Source: Tetrahymena thermophila SB210
Taxonomy: Eukaryota; Ciliophora; Oligohymenophorea; Hymenostomatida; Tetrahymenidae
Length of the DNA stretch: 64,000 nt
NCBI RefSeq assembly: GCF_000189635.1
Contig: NW_002476426.1
Coordinates: forward strand, 806,001-870,000
Reading direction: 5' to 3'
Both the position numbers and the translations under genes were made by a program. Under the pieces are notes generated by a model, which saw only the letters and a program-made list of their open reading frames with translations, did no database searches and was not told where the DNA came from. Below, piece after piece: positions 23,885 to 36,800 of this stretch. Positions within the stretch are counted from its first letter, which is position 1; the number at the start of each line of letters is the position of its first letter.

Positions 23885-25658
23885 TCAACATTTTTCTTCA
23901 CAAGTAAGTAACAGACTTAGCTTAATTATGTCATGAATTTAATTAAATTAGCTTGAATTTAACTACAAAATTGAAATGTCACATGATCTATTTTCAAATC
24001 CCCTCATGTAATATATCCTCAAAGTATCCCTAAAAGCTTGAATGTATAGTGAATACAATAGCTGAACTTCTGGTTCTTCTTAGAAATTATTTTAAGTTTC
24101 GAATTAAAAGTTTGACATTATTTCAAGGCCAGATAAAGCAAGCTCCAAACTTTATCTGCCTAGCTCCATGTACTTATTAAACAACTATTTATCATTTTAC
24201 CCATAAGTCGGTTCATTATTGTTGATGTTAATGAACTCTTCTTCAAAGAAAGCCATATCAAAATCAAGAGGAGCAATTAAATTAGCATGTCCTTAAGGTA
24301 AAACTACGAAATTATTAGGGTGAGCATTGCAGTGAAAGGCAGAATCGTGGTCAGCATAATATCCCCAATTAAGCTTATTCTAGTAAAAACTTCTCATAAT
24401 GCTGCCTAATTCCCACCCAACTCTACCATATATTAATGAAATTTATAAAACCAATTGATTAAAGTCAATATCATTCAAATTAGCTGTGATTTGGCTAAAT
24501 AAACCTTAATAAATTAATTTGACTTATAATGATTCAAATAAATTCTAGAAATTTATTTTTTCTGAATTCAGCTATTTTTTAGTATGAAATAAGTTTTGAT
24601 ACAAGTTTAAGTAAAGACCTTCCTTCTCAATAGGGAAAGTTTCTTCTTCTAAAAGCTTTTCTCTCTAAACAACATCTAATAATTCCATCATATTTTCTTC
24701 TACCTAATAAATACCATTTTCTAAATCTTAGTCGTTTGGAATAATCCTTTCTTATGGAAAACTGCTTTAAATCTACTTATATTGAGTATTCTCTTTTTTA
24801 GTTTATCTCAAAGCTCCTCTTAAAAGCTGAGAGAGTCCCTTTTTTATTAAAGAAATAAATTTTTTTTTACTATTTCATTGGTTTTATTTTATTTACTTAA
24901 AGAAGATGAGTTGACAGTCTTTTTTCTCCTAGCGTTTCAAATACAGTCGAATATTTTCTAATTAGTTTAGCATCATTTTTCAAGCATATTAGGTTTGGAC
25001 AAAAGGATTAGTCCTATTCAAAATTTTCATTGTATAAGTAGAAGCCTAAAGGCTTAATAGCAGATTCATTATTTATCAGTTATAGAAATTAACTAACTTG
25101 ATTGCTCACGTAAATTTCTCTTTTTGCAGTATGATTAAACTAACATCCTCTTGGTTCATATGCTTCGGGATATTTACTTGAAGACTTTTCTAAAGGAAAT
25201 CCTTAGTCCAAATTACCACATCCCTTTAATCTTATGTAGACCCCTTCTACTGTTTTAACTATAGCAGATCTTTTACCGCTCTAAAATGCTATTGTATCAT
25301 AATCTTAATCTTTTGAAACTTTAATAAAACAGCAAGAAACAATCTCATTTAATGTGAGAAGCTAATTTTTTTTTAACTCAGATTAATTGTTAGACTCTTG
25401 TAGTTCATATTCTAAATATTTAGTGTAGAGATCACAAGCTGGTATACATGGCACAATTACTTTTTCATACTCTTATCCTAACTGAGCTAAAGGTAATCTG
25501 TATTGTAATGCAGATTACACAGAATTTCTATCAGTATGCTGAAAAATATCACCAGCTTAATATTTATAACACTATCCTTTGACTCTTTTAAGATAAGCAA
25601 TATTTATCTTTGAGCCAAAATATAAATCCTATTCTGTAAATTCTTACTCTACTTACAT
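23885..25658 (-). CDS. Hypothetical protein with kinase-like H-C-N-A-H-P-N-N / DFD motif
   Basis: ATG 25658 opens MQVEQEFTEQDLYFGSKIN. The frame runs for about 560 residues with an intron near 24850-24900, ending at TGA 23885-23887 after SLLLTCEEKC. The middle carries VEGVYIRLKGCGNLDQGFPL and YEPRGCQFNHTAKREIYVSN. Near the C-terminus HCNAHPNNFVVL is followed 12 or so residues later by LIAPLDFDMAFF. This spacing resembles the Brenner loop of aminoglycoside-phosphotransferase and protein-kinase-like folds (H-x-D-x4-N, then a metal-binding D), but the usual catalytic Asp is Asn here. The N-terminal half could hold a nucleotide-binding lobe, though no P-loop is obvious. The assignment to the kinase-like fold is inference from this motif alone. 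The gene itself is well supported by its composition and frame. Confidence 0.75.
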
Positions 25659-26100
25659 TTTCTTCTTTTAAATGTTAATTTATTTTTAATTTAATTAATA
25701 TTTATAAACTTGCAAACCTTCTTCGTTTTTCAACAATTTAGATATTTTTTTATAAAAAAATGATAATATGATCATAATTTATCAGCATAAATATATTAAC
25801 ACAGTGATAAAATATTAATGCTGATACAATCAATTCTTCAATTATATGATTTTAGAATTTTTTTTGCAAATTTTTAATTTATCTTTGGTTTTAAAAAAAA
25901 TTGCTAGTCTCTTTACTCAACAATAGGATCAAGTGGTGCATAATTATATAATTAATATTATTTAAGACTAAACATACTTCTTTCAAAAAAAATTGAAATA
26001 AAATAATTAATTATTAAGAAAGGCATATTTTACAAGTAAAATATAATTATTTTATACCATAAAATAAATTTATTCTTATCAAATATTTTAAATGAATACA
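25659..26100. other. AT-rich intergenic spacer
   Basis: About 440 bases of A/T-rich sequence upstream of the preceding minus-strand gene. No gene was seen. Confidence 0.55.
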
Positions 26101-28125
26101 TCAATTAATTTCTTCTTCAATTCCTTCTACTTTTTATAAACAAAATCTTTCTATTATTTAAATAGCTTTTTATGAAATAGCTTCTTTTGTTGATAATTAA
26201 AAACTATCTAAATTTTACAAGAGCCCAGAGGATTCCATTTTAATTTTAAATATATTTTCTTTGGCTTTTTAGCTTTAGAAGATACAATCTCCCGCTTCTA
26301 ATATAATTTCAACAATTTCTAAACCCATAATACTTGAAATCATCTCCTCTTAATTCTAGTCAAAAAAAATTTTTAAATGAGTAAATAAGCCTTATTCCAC
26401 AAGTTCTGAAATTTGATTATCCTAGGCTTATATGACTATATTAGATAAGCATTTGATACCGATTGTATTATATTTGAGATCAGGATTTTTTATCGCGTTA
26501 AATAAATAAGTAAAAATTTAACATTTTAGCAAAATCTAGATCAACAAAGGATCGCAAATTAAAGCTTAAACAAATTCGAAAATAACTTTGTATACTAAAA
26601 TTCTTTACTAAACCTTAAGCAACCCAAGGACTCGGCTCACAACTTTTTCATTTGCAACTTATAGCTTTTGTTAAACTGATTTACAGTTTTCAAAAACTTG
26701 CTTTAGAATTTTAAGAGCTGATTATGTAGTTGTCAAACAATCAAATCTATTTTTAATAAAATCAAATATTTTACTTTACAAATTATCAATCGTTTTATGA
26801 GTATTACTTAAAAGTTTCTGTTAAATTGATAGGAAGTTCTAATTAGATAAAGTAATCTAAATTTTATTGCTAGTTTGGGTTTTATGGAGATATATAGTAC
26901 TAAATTAAAGTATCAAGGACCCATGTGCACTCCTGTCCCACAGTTCCATTATTACACTTTAAGAAATGTACGAAAATAGGAAGTGCATCTTTGCAGTAAT
27001 CAAAATTTCCTTCTGCAGGTAAATCCGAGCACAGACTTACGAGAAGCCATATACCATTTCTAACCAATAAACTAGCAAAGCAAGTCTGTTTCATTTAATA
27101 TCTATCAATTTATTTACAAAGATAAGATATGAGAGGAGTATTTCTCAAATAATCTCTTCTTTCTATACCTGAATCACTGCATAAAAAGCCTAATAACTAA
27201 AATAGCTATTTTTAAATTAATAAGTAGAAAAATAAATATATCTCCAAAAATACTATTTAGCTGTATTACCTATTCAAGCACTTGCTAATCTTAATTTTCA
27301 GTACAAAGATTTAAAAATAAATTTATAATTTCATTGTCAATCCAAATACAATTTATGAATTCTTCTACTTAAGCAAATATAGAAATAATTTCAATAATTC
27401 TTGCCTTTATTTAAAAAATAAATTAATTTTACAAAAATAAAATAAATATTTATTTATTTACAATTTAATAAGTAATCGGATTCAAACTCTCTAAATTTTT
27501 AATAAAATTAAGTAGTATTTCTAATGCTCCGTCTTCCTTAAACTTTTTAATCAAAACATCAGAATTTTTCTTATCTAATATAAAAAAAGCAAATAAATAT
27601 GATTTGTATTTTAAGCAATTTAATTTTTATGCTAAATAAATGATTACTTTCTTTGAAAAAATCAGGGATATTTTCAAGAAGCTTAACGCTTTCTTCTGAA
27701 TTTATATTATTTTATTATAATTTACTCAACCTAAATTTAAAGGAATTTAATGTCAATTTTTAGAAATGATCTATTTCTTCTTATTCAAGAGGTATTTCTT
27801 GCTCGAATTATTAAATTTTGGCTAAAACTTCATCACTTATTTAAACTCCATTGAAATCACTAGCTTAAATTTAAGTTTTTTAGGTACTATTTTGCTAAAT
27901 AAATTTTTTTTAATCTGTAAATGGATTAGAATTTCTACTTTTTTCAATAATTTTATCTCTCTCTATTTATTTTAAACAAAAAAAACTTGATAAGTTAATA
28001 TTCTATTTTAAAATATTATTTCTAAAGTACAATTTTTTCTAGCTTTCTAGGCTATCATTTCTTTCATAGAAATCATTTTTTAGTGATCTGTTTAACTATC
28101 CATTTTCAGAGTTTGCTTATGCTTA
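26101..28125 (-). CDS. Importin-alpha-like armadillo-repeat protein
   Basis: The segment at 26900-27094 (RNGIWLLVSLCSDLPAEGNF followed by a Cys/Leu-rich helix) matches the ARM repeat of importin alpha that contains NGIWLLVNLCRG-type sequence. The C-terminus, with GLLQNLDSFQLSTKEAISQK and IQIIERFCLQKVEGIEEEIN before TGA 26101-26103, follows the importin-alpha ending (hydrophobic Leu-rich helix, KA..IIE, acidic tail). Between them YNTIGIKCLSNIVIQAQDNQ fits a further ARM repeat. Importin alpha binds nuclear-localisation signals and hands cargo to importin beta. The N-terminus is poorly defined. The best frame before the repeats (ESQKKLYFRNNILKQ and on) lacks a clear Arg-rich importin-beta-binding domain and has no obvious ATG; an ATG near 28102 is in another frame. 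At least three introns occur. It is a divergent importin alpha or a relative. Confidence 0.8.
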
Positions 28126-28525
28126 TGGGTTTATTTATTTATATCTAATTTGTTTTTTTTTATTAATTCTAAAGTTTAATAATTTAATTCAAGTTAATTT
28201 AATAATAATAATTGATTTTCATTAAAATTTTTAACAAGTTAAGTTTATAATTAGAATATAATATTTTTATAATATCAAAATCAAACAAATGTATCTTAGC
28301 ACCAATTTATAAATCATTAAAATTAAATATTTCAAAATTTTCTTATTGAAAAAAGACAAAATATTTACAGAAGCTATATTTTTATTACTTTTTAATAAAT
28401 TAATGAAATTCTTGCAATTAAAATTTTATAAATAATTAATTTATGCTATTTTAAAATATTTTGAATCAAATACTTATAAAAAGCTAAAATAAATAAAGTA
28501 CTATTTTTAAAATAAACTTAAATTA
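28126..28525. other. AT-rich intergenic spacer
   Basis: Spacer with A/T tracts only, between the importin-like gene start and the DHHC gene stop. Confidence 0.5.
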
Positions 28526-29560
28526 TCACAGGGTTTCATCTGTTAGCTAGAATATATCATGGTCATTTTGTTAAATTTGCTAAAACTGATTCTTTTTGTT
28601 TTGGCCATTCTCTTTATTCTTATATTATAATTAAGTGGTGTTAATATAATTTGGATTATTTGATATATCTTGCAAGCTTTGTTAAAATATATTAGACTTG
28701 CAATTCTTCCATGTTACTCCATCTTCGGGTTATTTTCTAAAGCTTGGTAAGAACATTTTATAAACTACCTTTGTGCCAAATATTTCATTTAAATTATCAA
28801 TACAATTAGCATGCTCAAAAGTTATTTACTTTTAAGAGTCTTAAGGAGTAGGAATTTTCTTATTCCAATATTCAATTTAAGTATAGCCTTTCAAGGCCAA
28901 AAGCCAATTCATTAAAGAGAACATACTCATAGCTACTGATAAAGCGTAACACATAATTGCAACAACATTAACACTAAAGGTTACTTAATTTAAATAATCA
29001 TCAAATATAGAGTTGAATGTCAAGTTTAAATAACCTATGCTTGCTAATATTAAAGTGATGTTAGAATAAAAAAGAAAGAGTAGAAAATATCTCATATTAA
29101 AATGGCCAACACAATTATTTATCCAAGGACAGTGGTGATCCATCTTAAAAATGCATTTGTTGCAAACTGAGCAGTGATGAGATCTAGGGGGTTTTACTTT
29201 TCTACATTTAGAGCAAGTGTTTATGTTAAATTGTTGCTATATTTGTTCAACATTAACTACAGGAAATTCAAATGTACTGCCAGGAGATATAGCACATACT
29301 GCTAGATAGTTAAAAAGAGTATTTAAAGAGGTAAATCCTAAAATTGTACTGATTATAACAGTTAAAGCTATGCTTTAGTAAGCTTGGTGATGTAATAAAA
29401 TTATATCGAATATCATGGAGTAATTAATTACTCCATATAAACCCATAAATAATATTTAAAGGCACACTCCAATTAGTTTAAAAACCTAAGAATATACCTT
29501 ATTCATTTTTTAATTGTTATCTTGATGCTAATTTAGATAAGCAGAGTCTTGCATTTACAT
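28526..29560 (-). CDS. DHHC-type protein S-acyltransferase, single exon
   Basis: One uninterrupted frame of 344 codons runs from ATG 29560 ([11 protein letters not shown]) to TGA 28526-28528. The order is typical: two hydrophobic segments ([32 protein letters not shown]), the zinc-binding core [20 protein letters not shown] followed by [17 protein letters not shown], two more hydrophobic segments, then TQIEYW in the place of the TTxE motif and [14 protein letters not shown]. The tail is Q/N-rich. The DHHC Cys takes the acyl group from acyl-CoA and passes it to substrate cysteines on cytosolic membrane faces. It is the second DHHC enzyme in the window and is of a different subtype from the first: smaller, with a full set of transmembrane segments and no introns. 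Confidence 0.95.
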
Positions 29561-30301
29561 ATTTAATAGTAGAAATCAAGATTTTTTATGTTGAAATTAT
29601 AAGTACTTTGTTCTTTTTATTTTGATTAGTATATCTAAAAATTTGATTTTTAAAATAATCAATCAATCTTTGTTTATAATATTTATCAATTTGCACACTT
29701 AAAAATTTGAAAAATAATTAATTTAATAAATTTTAAGGAAGCCGCATTTATCTTATTTAAGTGATATTCATGTAAATTTCATTTTTTTAAATGTATACAG
29801 TTTATACTATCTAGCTATCGCTTTAATTATTTAATCTTTAAAACCAAAATGATAACATAAACATTTATTTTTGAAAAAGTTAGTATTTGAAATATTTTTC
29901 ACTATTGAATTTATAAAAAGAATATCTTTTTTATTTATTTTAAACTGATATTAAATATTCCTTTTTCTAAAATTTAATTAATCGTTAATTTTCTATAAAG
30001 ATTAGTAATAATGTGAACATATAAATGTTTTTAATAATTAAACAATCAAAAAGATGTAAATAAATAGTTATTTTAAAAGAAAATTAAGAAAATTATTACA
30101 TTTAAAATTTAAATGCTTCCTAAAATAGTTGAGATTACAGATTAATTCAAATACAGACAAACTATTAAATTGAGTATTTATATTCATAATGATAATAAAT
30201 AAATAAAAATGTGCTTTTTAAATTAGATTGAGTTAAAAGTAAATAAATTAGTAATTTATTTTTTAAAATGTAAATTTGTTTTCTGATATTGGCTTGTTTC
30301 A
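29561..30301. other. AT-rich intergenic spacer
   Basis: Between two minus-strand genes. A/T tracts only; no coding frame was recognised. Confidence 0.55.
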
Positions 30302-31800
30302 TCAAATGTGCTCATTATGAAGTTCGAACTCCTTGTAGAATTCTTCTTCTTCTAATATCATAAGTCTATTATCTTCTTACATTTCTTCATACTTTTCTTT
30401 AATTAGGCTAGGCCATTCTATTCTCCAAATAATAAAAGTATTTAAGAGGAATAATATTATTACTGTAATACCATAACCTAACCAAACACCTAATAATTAC
30501 ATATCTTTATATATTCCCAAATAAGCACATAGAGGCATACCTACTACCCAATAACTAAATAGGACAGAGTAAAATCCATAATCAACTAAACCAACTCCTT
30601 AATAATAAATGAAAACAAATTAATTTATAACCTAATTTGAAATAAATAAATACCTTTTATAATACCCTGTTGGCAGGACTAAGTGTAATCAAATATAACA
30701 AAAACAGCTATAACTTTGCTTATATCTACCATAGTTTAAAGTACTTCGCTATCTTAAGTGTAAAGTTGATATATTGATTTCGAGAAATACATAAAAAAGA
30801 TCATAAATAAAATTCCAGTTATTATTCCAAAAAAAAAGCTAAACTTTGTGAGGAGACGACATTTCTTTATATGGCGCTCTCCTATAGCATTAGAACTTAG
30901 AGTGTTTAAAGATAAGTTAACTCCTAAAAATATACAGTAGAAGATCTCAAATATGTTGGTAACAATTACATGAGCAGCTAGCATTCTAGAATTCTGAAAG
31001 GTTCCCACAATCATAGTCTTAATGCCATAAAATAGGGCATCAAAGCAGATTGGAAATGCAATAGGGCTAACGTAAAGAATATATTTTTTAAGTCCTTTAA
31101 ATATACTTTTGAAGGAAAAGAACCAAGATTCAGGACATGGATTTACTATTATTATGTAAGACAAAATAAGTATATTATTAGCTCCTTGAGTAATAGTAGA
31201 AGCAAGAGCAATTCCTTTAAATCCATAAGGTAATAAATACCAACAAAGAAAGGGGTGAATAGAGGTAGTTATAAGATTTATGGTACTATGAACATGGTAT
31301 ATTTCCATAACATTTAGGTATGACCTTAATAAATCGAAAATATACTCAAAAAGTATTACGGGTAATAGGCAAAGCAAATATTCTCTGGCAATAATAGCTA
31401 CTTCTTCTTTCTACCATAAAAGAATTAGAATCTTATCAGAGTAAAATGCCACAACTAATGGAACTATATAAAAGCAAAGTATCAAAAATAAAGCTTTATT
31501 TAAATAAATTCCTATAAGTTTTAAATGACCTGCTCCAAATGCGCGTCCAGCTAGACTAGTAAAGCCTTCATTTAAACCCATAACAAATAAACCTCCTGAA
31601 AAATAAATCACCATATCAGATAATCCTACTGCAGCTATGATTTCAGCTTTACCTAGCATTCCAATGAATATTAAGTTGATATTCCATATAACCTCCATAA
31701 CTAATGTGCACATAGTAATCTATGCTGATGATGTTAAAATCCCCATATAGAATTATCTTTCTTAAACAGGTTCATCGCTAAAATATTTAGGAAACAGCAT
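30302..31800 (-). CDS. MATE-family multidrug/toxin extrusion transporter
   Basis: ATG 31800 opens MLFPKYFSDEPVQERQF. About a dozen hydrophobic helices follow. Characteristic MATE features include an early segment (GLNEGFTSLAGRAFGAGHLK) that matches the family's G-x2-x3-ox-Q/S-A-GxxxG region, and FPICFDALFYGIKTMIVGTF in the second half, resembling the repeated motif. The last helix region (GVWLGYGITVIILFLLNTFI) leads to a charged cytosolic tail (EKYEEMQEDNRLMILEEEEF) and TGA 30302-30304. An intron lies near 30598-30655. MATE carriers export organic cations using proton or sodium gradients. Length (about 470 residues) is normal for the family. A Ser often replaces the usual Gln at family positions, so substrate cannot be predicted. 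Confidence 0.92.
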
Positions 31801-33848
31801 TTCTTAAAATCTTGAGTTAAAATAACTAAATGTTATGAATTTATTTACAATTTATTTAATTAATTTGTAAAAATAGTTATTTCGATAACTATTTAAATCA
31901 TTAATAAAATAACTTGGAGTTAAAATTCATATAATGGGTCATAATATAATTTATCTCCCAATTTAAAAAACAGATATGTGTAATTTTATTAAAAATTTAT
32001 TTCTAAAATGTAATTTAATTCATATGAGTGGTGGTTGGTTTACTTAACTTAACTAATTTCATTCAATCATAAAAAGGTAAATAAAAATTTTCTATATCTC
32101 ACACAACCTATCAATTAAATTTTTCTTAATATAGAATAATTTTTATTTAGAAAAAACAACATAAAAAGTATTTTAAAAGTTTTTTTTTGTTTACAAATAA
32201 GAAGATTAAATAATTTAAAGTATTTTATATCAAATATAAACATATGTAAATTTTTTTTTTATCTACTTTTTGTTATGTTAATTATATTTTTATCTTATAA
32301 TAAATATATATTAAAATTATTAGGTAATACAAATTAAGAAAAAAGAGATAAGTTTTATCCATAAAAAATCAAATTTATTTTGAGATAAATTTTTGTGAAA
32401 TATTTTGATCACTTTTTCATTAAGTTCACCAATAAAATAAGATTGAATTTTTTAAATTTTGATATCAACTTAGAAATAAAATAATTTATGAGCATATAAA
32501 CCAATATACAAAAAGTTAATCTCTGAATTCGAGTATAACTAAAAAAAAATGATTTATTTTGTAGATTTGAAAAAGAATAAATTAATCAGACTGGCTCCTC
32601 ATCTTTTTTAGTTTGAAAAACTTAAAAGTACAAATTTATGTTTTATTTTGTGTGTGGTTTGTTAATCTAAAGTTTTTTTCTTTCTTCTGAGCACTATTTC
32701 AAATGTAATGATTGAATTCGTCATTAATTAAAAAAAGTTTTTATTTTTTTAAACATTTGAATTATCTTCTTCTTATAAAAAAATTTGAGTATATCACGAA
32801 AAAAAACTAATAGAAAATACTTTGGATAGAAAATGTTAATATTAATCTGAATGAATTGAAATTGTTCTTGATAAAAGGTGAATAAAATAATCCAAAACTT
32901 TTTGGTAATTTATAAATAAATTTGAAGGAATATATAAGATATTTTTAGTTTATTAGAATATGAAAACTATAATGAGGGAATGCTTATTAATTAATAGTTT
33001 TAAAGATGATTAGGTAAAAAAATTCTAATTTTTTTACTATTTAACTATTGATACTCTTATCAAATTTGAGGTTTAGAACTAAAGAATAAAAGAGTTTAAG
33101 AAATTCTTTGATATGCTAAAAAATATATCATAAATTAACAAATAATCTGCTTTAATTTTAAAAAATAAGAGTTTAAAAAAGCTTTAAGCTAATAGATGAA
33201 TTAAAAAATAAATCTTTTAAGAAAATTTAGGATATTTAATGCATAAATTAAAAAAGCTCTAAAAGGAATCATGTTACCTATCTTTTTTATATTTATATTT
33301 AATTTTATTGGCACAAACTATTTTACAATAAGAAATATTTTGAATTTTGTTAAATAAATCACTTGTCTTGGCTTAACTGATTATTTTTTTTAATAAAAAT
33401 ATTATTTAAATAAATAAATAGTTTCAATGAACATTTTAATTGTTTGAATATATTTTATTAAATTATATAATTTAATATAAACTAAATAATTCTTTTTTTT
33501 TATGATTGTATTTTATAGAAGGCTAATTGATTTTTAATAATTTTTAATAAATTTATCATTTTCTTAAAAATTTTATTCTAATAGTTTTAAAGATTTTATA
33601 ATAAGTTACTTATTTTTAACTGAAATTTACTCAATTTTATTTAAAAAATCCTTACTCACAAATAATAATAACAAAAATAAAATTAATAATAAATAAATTC
33701 TATTACAACAATTAAAATTAATATAAAGTTAATTAATTAATTGATAGATAATAATTAATAGAAAAAAGATAAAATGAGAGAATTACTTTTTTAGAGCATT
33801 TAATTAAAACTGTAAAATATTTATTACAGCAATTAAAATAAAATTAAC
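31801..33848. other. Long AT-rich intergenic region (about 2 kb)
   Basis: The longest gene-poor stretch in the window, upstream of the MATE start and downstream of the USP-like gene. It is mostly A/T tracts. Two things stand out: a GGTTGGTTTA decamer at 32033-32042, and a small open frame at 32960-33199 listed separately. Confidence 0.5.
32960..33199 (+). CDS. Small open reading frame, doubtful
   Basis: ATG 32960 to TGA 33197-33199, 79 codons in the ciliate code (MKTIMRECLLINSFKDDQVK and on), K/N/F-rich. A GTAAAA donor after codon 18 and a TTTGAG acceptor could also make it the first exon of a small spliced gene. The composition is close to background and no family is recognised. Confidence 0.2.
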
Positions 33849-36800
33849 TCAAATTTTAATCTTATCTATGTTTAAATCTAAGTTTTTTTTATCAAGTGTT
33901 TTGTTTGAAGTTGTGCTGTTGTTAATTTAGTTCTTTTCAGAACTTCTATTTTACATTTACCTTTGAGGATAGTTTTATTTAACTGGTATTTTTATTCTAG
34001 GATTACCATTGTAATTAGAGTATTGATTTTCCTAAGATGCTTTTGTCACGCTCGGATTATCTATGCTTTCAGATCTATTTATTATGTTTTTATTTACATT
34101 TTTTTGATTACTGTCTTACTCTTTAGAAGATTAGCTTTGCGTATAAGAAATACTTCTTGTTTATCTATTCAAATTATTTTGCAGAAGACTTTAACTTCCA
34201 TTAGTATCTTTCCCTTTTAATTAGTTTTAATTTAGCTGCTTTTGTAGCAAGCTTGTCACTTATGGTTTTTAAGGAATATTTTAAGTCTTTTTGTTTTAGT
34301 TATTTTAAGTTAAATCTTCTGTCAAGATTGTTTTCATCAAATCACTGTATTTTTTCTCATCTACAAGCAAAAGCATTTCTTGCAATTATTCTAAATCTGC
34401 TTTCGATAATTACGGCTAATTTAAAAAACATTGTTTTAAAAATTTAATTAACTTAAATAAAAAATTTTTTTACTTTCTAATAGTTTTTTTTTCTTGAATT
34501 GTAATCGTTAATAACTAAAGCTGGGCCTCCTTAATAAAGGAATTTAAAAATTTGCCAAATATAATCATTTACAATTCTGAAATTGACATTCTTTTTTAAT
34601 CCCGGCTTTAGTGTATTTTGTGGACCTAAAAGTTGTTTATTGTCTATTGTGCCTGGAGGTGGCATACCTTTTATAAAGTTTCTTTTAAAGAATTTTTTAT
34701 TAGAGTAAAGGTAGTCTTTCCATTTTATCATCCAATTTTCATCAATGATATAAGTTTCTTCGGTAACTAAAATAAAATTTTTAATTATGGGTTTAAAAAT
34801 TAATTTGAATTATAAAATTACATTTAGATTCAAACTTAGATATTATATTTTTTTCCATTTTTCTTCTTCTTTTGATATTTCTAGCAAGTCTAACACATTC
34901 TTAACAAATAGGTAAGTTTGACTCTATCATAGGGCCACCACCATAACTTTCTAGCAAATAACTTGCTATTTCGATTGGTACTATAACACTTTGGTTTTTT
35001 AAAAATTCCACAGCATAATTAGTCTCTAAGTCAGCATCATTATCATGTGATAAATCCATAATCATTGTGGGATCCATATTAGAATTTTCTGCCATCAAAA
35101 TACTGTTAGCATTTCTTGATGTTTTTGGAGGAAAACAATCAAAAAAATCAGGTTTTATTTTACTGTGATTGCAAAGCAAGTGCTAAGTATGAATGATCCC
35201 AGGATTAGCTAAATATTTCAATTTCTCATACCAAAAGCATGGGATGTAGGCACTCTTATCAAAATTAATTTAGAGTTCGCCCTATTTAATGAGCTGAACT
35301 TAACTATGAAGGTTTCTGAACAATGCATTTTATGGTTTTTGTTTCAATTTGTAAAAAAGTAAATAAGGTTAAATATCTTTTATGTTTGTAGCTATGTCAA
35401 AAGGTTTAAATTGAGAATTTGAAAACTTGTAAAACATGTTATTTTTATAATTTTTAATATATGTATTGTAGGAATCTCCGCCAAGTTATTTTTCATGTTC
35501 GACTATTCCAAGAAGTTCATACTGAGTTAATTGTTAATCATATTAGTCGAATTGCTTTTTAAATGGATAAGTGAGTTATTCAATGATTTATGAAAGAATT
35601 TAAAACTTACTTTCATAAATGGAGATAAGTCTAAATTATCTATTGGGATATCTATTGGGTCATTAAGCTTTAAGTTTTAACCATTTACTTATTTGAAGCG
35701 CGATATTTATAGACAAAGTATATTTGGCAGAGTAAGAAAATTGCAGCTCTTTGAAACATTAACTTTCATTTTACAATCTTCACAAAAAAAACTATTTTTA
35801 GAGGTAAAGCTAAATAAAAATTAATATTAGTTTTTTTACACTTTCTTTTCTGAAACAACGCTGTTCTCACAAAAATAAGCTAAATATTCACTCAAAGTAT
35901 AAAACTCTCTCTTCACAGGCTTTTGTTGTCTTTTTTAAATTAAAAGTGATTTAGAAAATACAAAATTTAGAGTTTAATTTATATTTACTTGTTGGATGTA
36001 AATAGCTTAGAAAAAATGTTTAAATCTTTAGTATTCTTTTCCTTTTATTTTTCCTTAAATGCCCATTAATCATTTTGAGGTTTCCACTTTTTCAAATTAA
36101 AAATAAATTATTTATAATACATATACATTTCTCATTTAAAACTTTACATCTTTATCTGGTATATCTAAAGCTATACCTGTAAAATCTTCTTCACACCAAT
36201 ACACAAATTCGCATTAAGTACACTGCGCTCTCACACAGAGTTTACCTTTAAAGGTTTGAGAAATAATAGAATAATCACAATAGTCTTTGATATTATTGCT
36301 ATATTTATATAAAACCTATTAATTATCTTTTATTTAAAAGCTAAGTAAATTAATTTACATAACATCCCATTCTTCCTATAAGTCTTTTGTTGTTTACTAT
36401 GTTTTTTTCATATCATATATCTTTTTCCCAATATACTTAAAATCATCATGCAAAATATTTATAAATTTTTTAAAGAATTCGTAAGTATCTTTGAATCCAT
36501 AGCCCCTAAAAGATGGATCCACTTAATAGAGTGAGCTATAAAATTCCTATTTATATTTTTAAGAGATTTAATACTAATTAACTATTTTAGCTATTTATTT
36601 ACTTATGGTTTTATTGCTCTCTCTTATCCTGTCCACATATTATATAAAAGTTTTGTAAAAAAAAAGGATACTCTTTTCACAGGGGATTTAGGTACACAAT
36701 TATTTATATTACCATACACCTTATGCATTTTCTAGAACACCTTCTTGATAATTGGAATATTGCTAAAAATTTAAATGATGCAATTTATAAAGCTTGTATT

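Noticed and set aside
30302-31377. Two separate membrane-protein genes in the MATE region
   Set aside because: The apparent break comes from reading TAG/TAA as stops; with TAA/TAG as Gln, and one intron, it is a single MATE gene.
33963-34447. Two plus-strand hydrophobic frames resembling membrane proteins
   Set aside because: Antisense to the S/N/Q-rich tail of the USP-like gene, whose complement naturally looks hydrophobic.
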